A DNA stretch of 64,000 bases from Roseovarius aestuarii. Lineage in GTDB: Bacteria > Pseudomonadota > Alphaproteobacteria > Rhodobacterales > Rhodobacteraceae. The stretch spans positions 62,001-126,000 of the forward strand of contig NZ_JAIMIB010000009.1 of assembly GCF_019966515.1 (NCBI RefSeq), given 5' to 3'. Under the pieces are notes generated by a model. It did not search any database. It saw only the letters and a list, made by a program, of their open reading frames with translations, and was not told the origin of the DNA. The position numbers and the translations under genes are program-made. Below, in pieces: positions 54,772 to 64,000 of this stretch; within the stretch, counting starts at the first letter, position 1, and every line of letters starts with the position of its first letter.

Positions 54772-56093
54772 CGCGGGTTTTCCCGACCTATACCTACGGG
54801 GAAGGCCCGCGCGAACATTGCTATTGGCCCAGTACGGCGCAACCGCCCGACAATCCCCGTGCCGAGGGCAGCCTGACCTGTGATGTAGCCGTGATCGGGG
54901 CGGGTTATACTGGCCTTTCCGCAGCTCTGCATCTGGCTGAGGCCGGGAGTGACGTGGTTATTCTGGATACGCATTCTCCGGGCTGGGGTGCGTCCGGCCG
55001 AAACGGAGGTTTCTGCTGCCTGGGCGGATCGGCCGCATCAGATACTATTCTGGCGCAACTCTATAGCGAACCCGCCCGCCGGGAATTCAGGGAAACCGAA
55101 CTCCATGCCGTAAATCTGGCGGCGGGCTTGATCAAACATCACAAGATCGCCTGCGATACCCATTCCAACGGTGAGACCCTGATGGCCCATACCCAAAAGG
55201 CGATGGACGATTTCGAGGCACGGGCAAAAGTCGTTGAGCGTGACTATGGCGTTTCCCCCACGATCACCACCAAGAACGATCTGGCCACGCAGGGCATGAA
55301 AGGGCCGTTTTTCGGGGCCATCACCACACCGATCGGCTTTGCTCTCAACCCGATGAAATACGCCCTTGGTCTGGCCGAAGCCGCATGCAAGGCAGGCGCA
55401 CGGCTCTATACCAATTCCCCGGTGCAGCACATCGACCAGCAATCCGGTTTTACACTAACGACACCGGAGGCCCGGATCAGCGCCAAACGGCTGGTAGTTG
55501 CCACCAACGGCTATTCCTCGGACGATCTACCCAAATGGCTGCGCGCACGCTATCTGCCGACGCAATCAAACGTCATCGTCACCCGCCAGATGACCGACAC
55601 GGAATTGGCGGCACAGGGTTGGACCAGCCGTCAGATGTCTTTTGATGACCGGTTCCTGCTGCATTATTTTCGCCTGATGCCAAACAAGCGGATGCTTTTC
55701 GGGATGCGGGGCGGCTTGCTCAGCTCAGCCGCCGCCGATGCGCGTATGTATCGCCTGATCCGCAAGCATTTTGAAAAGATGTTCCCCGCCTGGGCTGGGG
55801 TCGAGACACCCTACACCTGGCAGGGCCTCCTCTCGATTTCCCGCGACCTGACCCCTTACGCTGGCCCTATCCCCGAAATGCCCGGTGCTTTCACTGCGCT
55901 CAGCTACCACGGCAACGGCGTGGCGATGGCCACCTATGCGGGCGCGTTGCTGGCCGATCTGGTGCAGGGCAATGTAACGCGGCACCTGCATCCCAAGATA
56001 ATGCAAACCCCACCCAAACGCTTCCCGCTTGGCCGCCTTCGCCGCGCTACTATCTGGCCCCTTTACGCCGCCGCGTTGCTGACCGGGAGTTAA
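54768..56093 (+). CDS. FAD-dependent amine oxidase (PuuB-like)
   Basis: This 441-residue enzyme has a DAO-type FAD fold. The nucleotide loop is VIGAGYTGLSAALHLAEAG near residue 42; GWGASGRNGGFCC is typical of the gamma-glutamylputrescine oxidase (PuuB/OrdL) group. PuuB proteins oxidise gamma-glutamylputrescine to the aldehyde. It is coupled to potI by a 4-bp overlap, so transport and oxidation of the amine are linked. No gamma-glutamylputrescine synthetase (PuuA) or PuuC/PuuD gene is in the window, so it could act directly on another secondary amine. It ends the operon. Confidence 0.8.
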   Translation: MTRVFPTYTYGEGPREHCYWPSTAQPPDNPRAEGSLTCDVAVIGAGYTGLSAALHLAEAGSDVVILDTHSPGWGASGRNGGFCCLGGSAASDTILAQLYSEPARREFRETELHAVNLAAGLIKHHKIACDTHSNGETLMAHTQKAMDDFEARAKVVERDYGVSPTITTKNDLATQGMKGPFFGAITTPIGFALNPMKYALGLAEAACKAGARLYTNSPVQHIDQQSGFTLTTPEARISAKRLVVATNGYSSDDLPKWLRARYLPTQSNVIVTRQMTDTELAAQGWTSRQMSFDDRFLLHYFRLMPNKRMLFGMRGGLLSSAAADARMYRLIRKHFEKMFPAWAGVETPYTWQGLLSISRDLTPYAGPIPEMPGAFTALSYHGNGVAMATYAGALLADLVQGNVTRHLHPKIMQTPPKRFPLGRLRRATIWPLYAAALLTGS

Positions 56094-56384
56094 GTGGAGA
56101 AAGATCTTCCGCGAATATCTCCACGAAAACTACAACTGTTTTGTTACCTGTACCGAGGTGTTACTGTCAGATTACGTGGAAACAATCCCACGCTGTCAGC
56201 GCCAGAGAATCTGTGTTATTGTCGCCGATATAGAAACAAATCAAAGTTTTTTTGACCTTTATTCGACCTGCACATGATCCGATTCAGGAAACTGGACAGA
56301 ATACCAGTTCGTACATTAACCTTTCTACGCCCGCCGGAACTATTCGGCATTCGGCCAGTATTTTTTTAGACTAAGAGGTTTTCG
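56094..56384. other. Intergenic region before the radical SAM gene
   Basis: These 291 bp hold no gene. They are AT-richer than the flanks (for example a run of seven T around 56246-56252 and AT-rich text to the start) and probably contain the promoter of the radical SAM gene. No clear terminator hairpin for the upstream operon and no known box were found. A ribosome site (AAGAGG) stands 8 bp before the ATG at 56385. Confidence 0.5.
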
Positions 56385-58421
56385 ATGCGTATTTATCTCG
56401 CCGATCTCGGCCATAACCTTGTGACTGCCACGTCGGACACCTATCCGCTTGGCGTGGGCAATCTTGCGACATTCGCCAAAGCCTACGCGAAGCCAAAAAC
56501 GCCGGTCGAGGTTGATATTTTTCGTGACCCACAAGAGCTGAAAGCGGCAATCGACAAGGCTGCGCCGGATGTCATCGGTTTTTCAAGCTATTCCTGGAAC
56601 CATCATCTGGCCTTGTCCTTCGCGGATTACGTCAAGGCCGTCAATCCGGATGTTCTGACACTGATGGGCGGCCCCAACTTTCCTCTGACCGACGAAGAGC
56701 AGGACAGCTGGATCAGAACGATGCCGCAGATCGACATGCATGTGCGCGGCCCGACCTACGAAGGTGAACGCGCCTTTCTCAATACACTGCAGCGGTTCAT
56801 CGATGTGGGCGAGCGGCGCGAGGGTTTATGGGACGAGGCGATTGACGGCTCGCTCTTTGTGCACCCCGAGACCGGAGAAATATTGCGTGGCGGCGAGGTG
56901 CCGCGCATGCGCGATCTCGACGAGATCCCCTCACCCTATCTTGAAGGGCTGATGGACAAGTTTTTTGATACCGGCCTCTTTGCCCTGATGCAGCTTGCCC
57001 GGGGGTGCCCGTTCACCTGCGCCTTCTGCAACTCGGCGGTGAAATCGAATTCCAAGGTCTTCCGCCATTCCTTCGAACGCACCAAGGCTGACCTTGATTA
57101 CATCGTGGCGCGGATCAACCATGCCAGCCCGCTGTGTTTTGCCGACGATAATTTCGGCATGTATGTGCAGGACGAGGAGGTGGCCGATTATCTGGGTCAC
57201 TTGATGGAACGGTATGACTGGCCGAAATATATCCGCACGACAACCGGCAAGAACCGGAGCGACCGGATCATCAAGGTGATGCGCAAGGCCAAGGGGCGGC
57301 TGCCGATGACGTCATCCGTGCAATCGCTAAACCCGGTGGTATTGAAGAACATCAAGCGCGATAACATCAGCCTCGACACCTATACCGAGGTCCAGAAAGA
57401 GCTGCATGACCAGGGCATGCAATCCTATGGCGAATTGATCCTGTGCATGCCGGGTGAGACCAAGGAATCCTTCATGGATGCGGTTGATCAGCTGATCGAA
57501 TCCGGCGTCAGCCGGGTTGCCGCGCATCAGCTGATGCTGCTGCATGGCGCACCGCTGGCAAATCCCGAAAGCCGTGAGGAATTCGGCTTCAAGACCCTGC
57601 ACCGGGTCGTTGCCAGATGCCTCGGCAAATATCACGGCCCCACCGTGGTGGAAACCGAAGAGATGGTCGTGGAATCCGAGAACTTTTCGTTCCAGGACTA
57701 TCTGGACACGCGCGTGTTCCACCTGCTGCTGACGATCTTCTACTACGAAGACAATTTCGAAGAAGCCTTCCGTCTGGCACGCACCCACGACATCCGCCCA
57801 TTCCATGTCATCAAGCACATGCAGGATATTCTGGACGAAGCCCCCGAAGCGCTGCGTAACGCCGTCTCGGGATATCTTGAGGAAAATCAGGCCGAGCTTT
57901 TCGAGACCCGTGACGAGTGCGTGGACTGGGCAGCCAAAAACTACGACGACCTGATTAGCGGTGAACTAGGCGGCAATCTCCTCAGCAAATATTCGATGAT
58001 TGGCCGCTTCATCGTGCTGAACGAAGCGCTCGACTTTCTGAAACGGGCGATCTCGGATCTGCTGGGCGATGACAAGCCGGACGCACAGGAAATGCTGGAT
58101 ACGATTATCGAGTATTACAGCGCCATCATGCTGCACGTTCCTTTTGCCGATAGCTTGGAACGCGAACCGGTCTGGACCTCCCTCTTCGATATCGAAACGT
58201 GGAAAGCCTCGGATTTCAAAGGATCATTGAGCGACTACAGATTTGACGCGCCGCGCGACTTCCAGACCCAGGTCGATCCGCGCGTGAAGTCCACCTTGTT
58301 GTCGCGCATCGATACTTTCGGCGAACATGCGTCGGGTTTGGGCCGGTTCACGCGCACGATGTTCGCTACCGATTTCCGGCGAAAGCTTGAACAGGGCAGC
58401 CAGGCTCACGCCGCCGAATAA
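56385..58421 (+). CDS. Orphan radical SAM protein, B12-binding type architecture
   Basis: This 678-residue protein has three parts. Residues 1 to about 160 look like the alpha/beta B12-binding domain that precedes many radical SAM domains (MGGPNFPL, VRGPTYEGE), although the DxHxxG motif for base-off cobalamin is absent. Residues 190-420 are a radical SAM barrel with CPFTCAFC for the 4Fe-4S cluster. The last 250 residues are helical and acidic and unlike anything I recognise. It resembles methylthiotransferase- or methyltransferase-like class B proteins in layout only. It is a single gene between the pot operon and a convergent transporter gene, with its own upstream region. The substrate is unknown. 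Confidence 0.72.
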   Translation: MRIYLADLGHNLVTATSDTYPLGVGNLATFAKAYAKPKTPVEVDIFRDPQELKAAIDKAAPDVIGFSSYSWNHHLALSFADYVKAVNPDVLTLMGGPNFPLTDEEQDSWIRTMPQIDMHVRGPTYEGERAFLNTLQRFIDVGERREGLWDEAIDGSLFVHPETGEILRGGEVPRMRDLDEIPSPYLEGLMDKFFDTGLFALMQLARGCPFTCAFCNSAVKSNSKVFRHSFERTKADLDYIVARINHASPLCFADDNFGMYVQDEEVADYLGHLMERYDWPKYIRTTTGKNRSDRIIKVMRKAKGRLPMTSSVQSLNPVVLKNIKRDNISLDTYTEVQKELHDQGMQSYGELILCMPGETKESFMDAVDQLIESGVSRVAAHQLMLLHGAPLANPESREEFGFKTLHRVVARCLGKYHGPTVVETEEMVVESENFSFQDYLDTRVFHLLLTIFYYEDNFEEAFRLARTHDIRPFHVIKHMQDILDEAPEALRNAVSGYLEENQAELFETRDECVDWAAKNYDDLISGELGGNLLSKYSMIGRFIVLNEALDFLKRAISDLLGDDKPDAQEMLDTIIEYYSAIMLHVPFADSLEREPVWTSLFDIETWKASDFKGSLSDYRFDAPRDFQTQVDPRVKSTLLSRIDTFGEHASGLGRFTRTMFATDFRRKLEQGSQAHAAE

Positions 58422-58476
58422 GGCGCGATCTGACAAGCTTGCCATCTCGCGATCGACACGCCGACGCGACAACCTG

Positions 58477-59400
58477 CTAGCCCTGGGGTGTCTTGACCGC
58501 CCGGGCCTGGCCACGTTTGAGGCCCAGTTGACGCTCTCGCCAGATGATGATGCAGCCTGCCAGAATGACTATCGCAGCGCCGATCAGCATGGTGCCCGTT
58601 GGCACTTCATTAAAGATGAAATAACCGATGACCAGCGCAAAGATCATCGAGGCATAGTCAAACGGCGCAACCACGCTTGCATCGGCAAACCGATAGGCCG
58701 AGGTCAGGAAAATCTGTCCGGCGCCACCCAGCAGGCCCGCGAGCACCAGCAGTGCCACTTCACCCGGCGTCGGCATCACCCAGCCAAATGGAATTGTTAG
58801 CAGCGACAGCGCGGCTGACGTGATCGAGAAGTAGAAAACGATCGCCGCCGTCTGCTCGACCCGCACCAGTTTGCGGATGTAGATCTGTGCCAGTGCCGCA
58901 CAGACCGCCCCCATCAACACAAGCACGGCACCCACGGCCTGCGTCGTCTCCATCGTCTCAGACCCCAGCAAGCTGAGGCGCGGAGAGACAACGATCAACA
59001 CGCCCACCAAGCCGAGCATTACCGCGCTGATCCGGAAAACGCCCACTTTTTCGTCCAGAAACATCGCCGCGAAAACTACCGTCAGCAGCGGCGCCGCATA
59101 GCCCAATGCCGTGACCTCGGGCAGGGGTAACAGGCCAAGACCGGCAAAGCTCATCCCCATCGCCAGGCTACCCACGAAACCACGCCAGAAATGCCCCAGC
59201 TTTGATTTCACCTTAAGACCTGTGCGTAATTGCCCTCGCGCGATCACCCATCCCAGAATGACCGGAATGGCAAAGAACGAGCGAAAGAATACAGCTTCGC
59301 CCACTGGCACATGATCAGCCGTCGCCTTGATCATCGACACCATGGTGATGAACAACACGACCGAGCAGAGTTTGAGCGCGATGCCTTTGATGGGGCTCAT
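58477..59400 (-). CDS. EamA/DMT-family membrane transporter
   Basis: This is a 307-residue drug/metabolite transporter with ten hydrophobic spans and two EamA repeats. Such proteins export or import small molecules such as amino acids or amines. GGAGG precedes the start at 59400. It is the last gene of a leftward run with tmpA and tmpB (81 bp after tmpB), so it may move the phosphonate or glycine betaine, but the family is too broad to assign a substrate. It converges on the radical SAM gene. Confidence 0.8.
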   Translation of the reverse strand: MSPIKGIALKLCSVVLFITMVSMIKATADHVPVGEAVFFRSFFAIPVILGWVIARGQLRTGLKVKSKLGHFWRGFVGSLAMGMSFAGLGLLPLPEVTALGYAAPLLTVVFAAMFLDEKVGVFRISAVMLGLVGVLIVVSPRLSLLGSETMETTQAVGAVLVLMGAVCAALAQIYIRKLVRVEQTAAIVFYFSITSAALSLLTIPFGWVMPTPGEVALLVLAGLLGGAGQIFLTSAYRFADASVVAPFDYASMIFALVIGYFIFNEVPTGTMLIGAAIVILAGCIIIWRERQLGLKRGQARAVKTPQG

Positions 59401-59481
59401 CTTGCGGCCCTCCTCCGCCCGACCTTGTCCAAAGCCGCAGTGAAGGTCAATCCGGCTTTAGCACGCGGGCCTGCATATCAG

Positions 59482-61325
<1,844 letters not shown>

Positions 61326-62321
61326 TCATTCACCGTCGCCACGTTCCGCGAATAACAGGCTGGAGCCGCGCATGTCGCGGCTGGGCGCAACACCGAACGC
61401 CTTGCGATAGGTCTTAGAGAAATGTGACGGTGCCCGAAACCCGCAGAGCACGCAGATTTCCATCAGTGAAAGCTCGGTCTGCATCAGCAGGTTCCGGGCA
61501 TTTTCCAGCCGCAGGCCCAGGTAGTATTTCTTGGGCGAGGTGTTCAGGTAACGCGCAAAAAGCCGTTCAAGCTGGCGGGTCGACATGCCGACCTGGCTGG
61601 CGACCTCGGCAGGCGGAATCGGATCTTCGATATTGTCCCGCATGATCTGGATCGCCTGCACCAGCTTGGTATGCCGAACGCCCATGCGCCCCGCCATCGA
61701 CACCCGCTGCGAATGAGTCTCGGACCGGGGCGCGGTATAGATCATCTGATCCGCCACCCAGGTCGCCAGCTCGGCCCCGTAATCCGAATTGATCCGGTCG
61801 AGCATCAGATCCATCGAACTTGCAGAGCCGGCGCAGGTGAATACCCGCCCGTCAACGGTATAGATCGATTCCTGCATTTCCACATCAGGGAAGGTTTCGG
61901 ATATTGCACTGGCATATTCCCAGTGCGTGGTGATCCGTTTGCCGCCCAGCAGTCCGGCCCGGGCAAGAATCCATGCCCCGCTGCTAAGCGCACCAAAATC
62001 CATGCCCTTGCGGGTTTCGCGCCGGAGCCAGTTCAGGACCTTCGGGGTGCAGCCCATCGCCGCATCAACCCCGGCACAGACAATCAGCGTATCGTTGCGA
62101 TGCAGATCAATCAGCCCGGCTTCCGCCGCAACGCTCATCCCGTTCCAGCTGGTTACCGGCTCGCCACCCTCACTGATCAGCAGATACTCATAGTAGGTCC
62201 GGCTGCCACCGGCAAACCGGTTGGCCAGCGCCAGCGTTTCCTGCGCGCAGGTCAAGCCCAGAGGCGAAAACCCCGGGATCAGCAAAAAGACATATCGCTT
62301 TGGCCTGTCTTCTGAACTCAC
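61326..62321 (-). CDS. GlxA/GbdR-type AraC-family regulator
   Basis: This regulator has a DJ-1/PfpI-like sensing domain (about residues 8-190; RYVFLLIPGFSPLG and the GALSSGAWILARAG motif) followed by an AraC-type double HTH (SQVGMSTRQLERLFARYL and ICVLCGFRAPSHFSKTYRK). Members such as GbdR sense glycine betaine and dimethylglycine. I use the GTG at 62321, after GGAGGAG, giving 331 residues; the ATG at 62402 would lie over the preceding gene. It is 19 bp after the dimethylglycine dehydrogenase-like gene and 105 bp ahead of tmpA, so it probably controls both. Confidence 0.82.
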   Translation of the reverse strand: MSSEDRPKRYVFLLIPGFSPLGLTCAQETLALANRFAGGSRTYYEYLLISEGGEPVTSWNGMSVAAEAGLIDLHRNDTLIVCAGVDAAMGCTPKVLNWLRRETRKGMDFGALSSGAWILARAGLLGGKRITTHWEYASAISETFPDVEMQESIYTVDGRVFTCAGSASSMDLMLDRINSDYGAELATWVADQMIYTAPRSETHSQRVSMAGRMGVRHTKLVQAIQIMRDNIEDPIPPAEVASQVGMSTRQLERLFARYLNTSPKKYYLGLRLENARNLLMQTELSLMEICVLCGFRAPSHFSKTYRKAFGVAPSRDMRGSSLLFAERGDGE

Positions 62322-62340
62322 CCCCAGGGCTCCTCCGTTG

Positions 62341-64000
62341 TCAGGCGCGCATATTGGCCCCGTTCGCATCATAAAGCGGCACGCCCTGGATTTCGGCGTC
62401 ATGCATTTCGCCCAGGATCTCTACCCGTACCTTTGTACCGCCCTTGGCCAATTCCGACGGAACATATCCCATAGCGACAGATTTTCCAACGTGATGCGCA
62501 TACCCGCCCGAGCTTACATAGCCCACAGCGGCGCCTTCATGCAAAATGGCTTCGTCATTGCTGACATCAATGCCATCGACATCAATCACCAGCGTCACCA
62601 GCCTGTTTGCCGGTCCTTCTGCCCGCTGCTTTTCTGCGGCTGCTTTGCCGATGAACTCTTTCTTCCAGTTGATGAAGGCATCAAGACCGGATTCCGCTGC
62701 CGTGAAATCGGGCCGGAAATCCAGCGCCCACACACCCCAGCTTTTTTCCAAACGCATGCTCATCAGCGCCCGCGCGCCGTACCAGCGCAGGCCAAGATCG
62801 GCACCCGCCTCTTCAACCGCCGCGCTCAGGCGCAACAGGTATTGCGGCTTGCAGTAGATCTCGTATCCCAGTTCGCCGGAAAAACTGATCCGGTTCAGGA
62901 TCACCGGCACATCGCCCACGTAACACTGATCCAGATCGCGGAACTTAAACGCCTCGGCGCTTACATCCTTGCGGGTGATCTGTTGCAGCAACGCGCGGGA
63001 TTTCGGACCGCTCAGCGCGATACCGTGCCAGTCATCGCTGACATTTTCATAGGTCACACCCGTCGGCAGTTGGCTCTCGAACCAACGGCGATGTGCCTCT
63101 TGCATTGCCCCAGACCCGAACAGCATGAAATGCTGCTCGCCCAGGCAAGCCACCGTCAGATCCCCATATAACTTGCCCTTTTCGGTCAGCATTGGCGTCA
63201 GGGTCAATCGGCCCGGTTTCGGCACGTATCCGGCAAGAACAGTGTCTAGAAATGCTCGCGCGCCGGGACCTTTGAACTCGTGTTTGGCAAAGTTGGCGAC
63301 TTCGATCGCGCCCACGGCTTCGCGCACGGCTTTGACCTCGCGCGCGACGTAATCGAAGGACCGGTTGCGGCGGAAGGTCGGTTCCTCGTGGGCGTCATCT
63401 GCCCCATCAGCAAACCAGAGCGCGTTTTCCAGACCAAAGCCCTGATCCATCACCGCACCGTTGGCGACCAGCCGGTCATAAAGCGCCGTTGTCTTTTGCA
63501 TGCGCCCCTTGGGCAAGGTTTCATTCGGGAAGGTCATCACGAAGCGGCGTTCGTAATTTTCGGTCGATTTAACCGTGCCCCAATCCGGGCTAGCCCAATC
63601 GCCGAACCGCGCCACGTCCATCGCCCAGACGTCAATGCTGGGTTCGCCGTCGATCATCCACTCGGCCATGGTCAGACCGACACCGCCGCCCTGGCAGAAC
63701 CCGGCCATCACCCCCACGGCGCACCAGTAATTCTTCATCCCCGGCACCGGCCCGATCATCGGGTTGCCATCGGGGCCAAAGGTGAAGGGTCCGTTGATCG
63801 CATCCTTGATGCCCGCATTGGCAAGCGCCGGAATACGTTCAAAACCCAGCTCCAACCGGTCGGCGATGCGTTCAAGATCAGGCTGCAACAGCTCATGGCC
63901 GAAATCCCACGGCGTGCCGCCTACTTTCCACGGCGTGCCTTTGGGTTCATAGGTGCCCAATAGCATGCCCTGCCGTTCCTGCCGGAAATAGATATTGGCC
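62341..64000 (-). CDS. Dimethylglycine dehydrogenase-like FAD/GcvT protein (5' end beyond window)
   Basis: This is the C-terminal part (about 553 residues) of an FAD-dependent demethylating dehydrogenase. The visible part has the end of the DAO-type FAD domain (GPFTFGPDGNPMIGPVPG, about 50 residues in), a linker, and GcvT-type folate-binding domains (GVMAGFCQGGGVGLTMAEW, FSGELGYEIYCKP, KKEFIGKAA). Such enzymes remove methyl groups from dimethylglycine or sarcosine and pass formaldehyde units to tetrahydrofolate. The gene runs past the right edge, so its start is not seen. Next to tmpAB and a GbdR-like gene, dimethylglycine is the likely substrate; sarcosine is the alternative. Confidence 0.82.
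   Translation of the reverse strand, partial: ANIYFRQERQGMLLGTYEPKGTPWKVGGTPWDFGHELLQPDLERIADRLELGFERIPALANAGIKDAINGPFTFGPDGNPMIGPVPGMKNYWCAVGVMAGFCQGGGVGLTMAEWMIDGEPSIDVWAMDVARFGDWASPDWGTVKSTENYERRFVMTFPNETLPKGRMQKTTALYDRLVANGAVMDQGFGLENALWFADGADDAHEEPTFRRNRSFDYVAREVKAVREAVGAIEVANFAKHEFKGPGARAFLDTVLAGYVPKPGRLTLTPMLTEKGKLYGDLTVACLGEQHFMLFGSGAMQEAHRRWFESQLPTGVTYENVSDDWHGIALSGPKSRALLQQITRKDVSAEAFKFRDLDQCYVGDVPVILNRISFSGELGYEIYCKPQYLLRLSAAVEEAGADLGLRWYGARALMSMRLEKSWGVWALDFRPDFTAAESGLDAFINWKKEFIGKAAAEKQRAEGPANRLVTLVIDVDGIDVSNDEAILHEGAAVGYVSSGGYAHHVGKSVAMGYVPSELAKGGTKVRVEILGEMHDAEIQGVPLYDANGANMRA

Noticed and set aside
56230-56260. ATCAA followed by TTGAC upstream of the radical SAM gene as an Fnr box
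   Set aside because: The half-sites are in everted order (ATCAA then TTGAC), so they do not form an Fnr dyad.

Overview
The window looks like chromosomal DNA of a marine alphaproteobacterium of the Rhodobacterales (Roseobacter group). The evidence is the gene content (nirSECF-DL-GHJN and norCBQDEF denitrification loci, TmpA/TmpB phosphonate oxygenases, several class III transaminases and polyamine-type ABC transporters), the GC-rich coding bias, dense 4-bp ATGA/GTGA overlaps and a VPLPA-type C-terminal sorting tail. No rRNA, tRNA, CRISPR array or intact mobile element was seen.

Layout. (1) 1-7.3 kb: an AT-richer, gene-poor left end with a possible regulator tail, a hypothetical gene and a Hint-domain protein; then a methionine-catabolism module (mdeR, divergent mdeA and mdeB), a surface protein with a sorting tail, and an eroded stretch holding a decayed IS3-type orfA. 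(2) 7.3-36.3 kb: a continuous denitrification island. It has an SCO operon with two related Cys-rich secreted proteins, a cytochrome c, nosRZDFYLX, a second cytochrome c, a small membrane protein, the leftward nirSECF(DL)GHJN operon, and the rightward nirI and norCBQDEF, ending at a Crp/Fnr (Dnr-type) regulator. Fnr-type boxes lie before nosR, between nirS and nirI, and before norC. These genes carry nitrite through NO and N2O to N2; no nitrate reductase is present.

(3) 36.5-56.1 kb: a Sel1-repeat protein, then an amine and osmolyte island. One leftward run holds an EutB-like dehydratase, a flavin reductase, a C-N hydrolase, an Lrp regulator, a class III transaminase and a polyamine-type ABC transporter. 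A divergent ectoine hydrolase-like gene follows, then a second transaminase, a GntR regulator, and potFGHI with a PuuB-like oxidase. The sequence shows likely operators: a 21-bp palindrome, an 11-bp inverted repeat, and a 10-bp motif repeated on both sides of the GntR gene. (4) 56.4-58.4 kb: an orphan 678-residue radical SAM protein. (5) 58.5-64 kb: a leftward run of a truncated dimethylglycine dehydrogenase-like gene, a GlxA/GbdR-type regulator, tmpA, tmpB and an EamA transporter. Together they suggest conversion of 2-trimethylaminoethylphosphonate to glycine betaine and phosphate, with further demethylation of the product.

The observations most worth a second look are the two related uncharacterised secreted proteins linked to SCO beside nos; the TmpAB-regulator-dimethylglycine dehydrogenase cluster; the orphan radical SAM protein; the Fnr-box geometry that suggests leaderless nosR and nirI transcripts; and the palindromic operators of the amine island.
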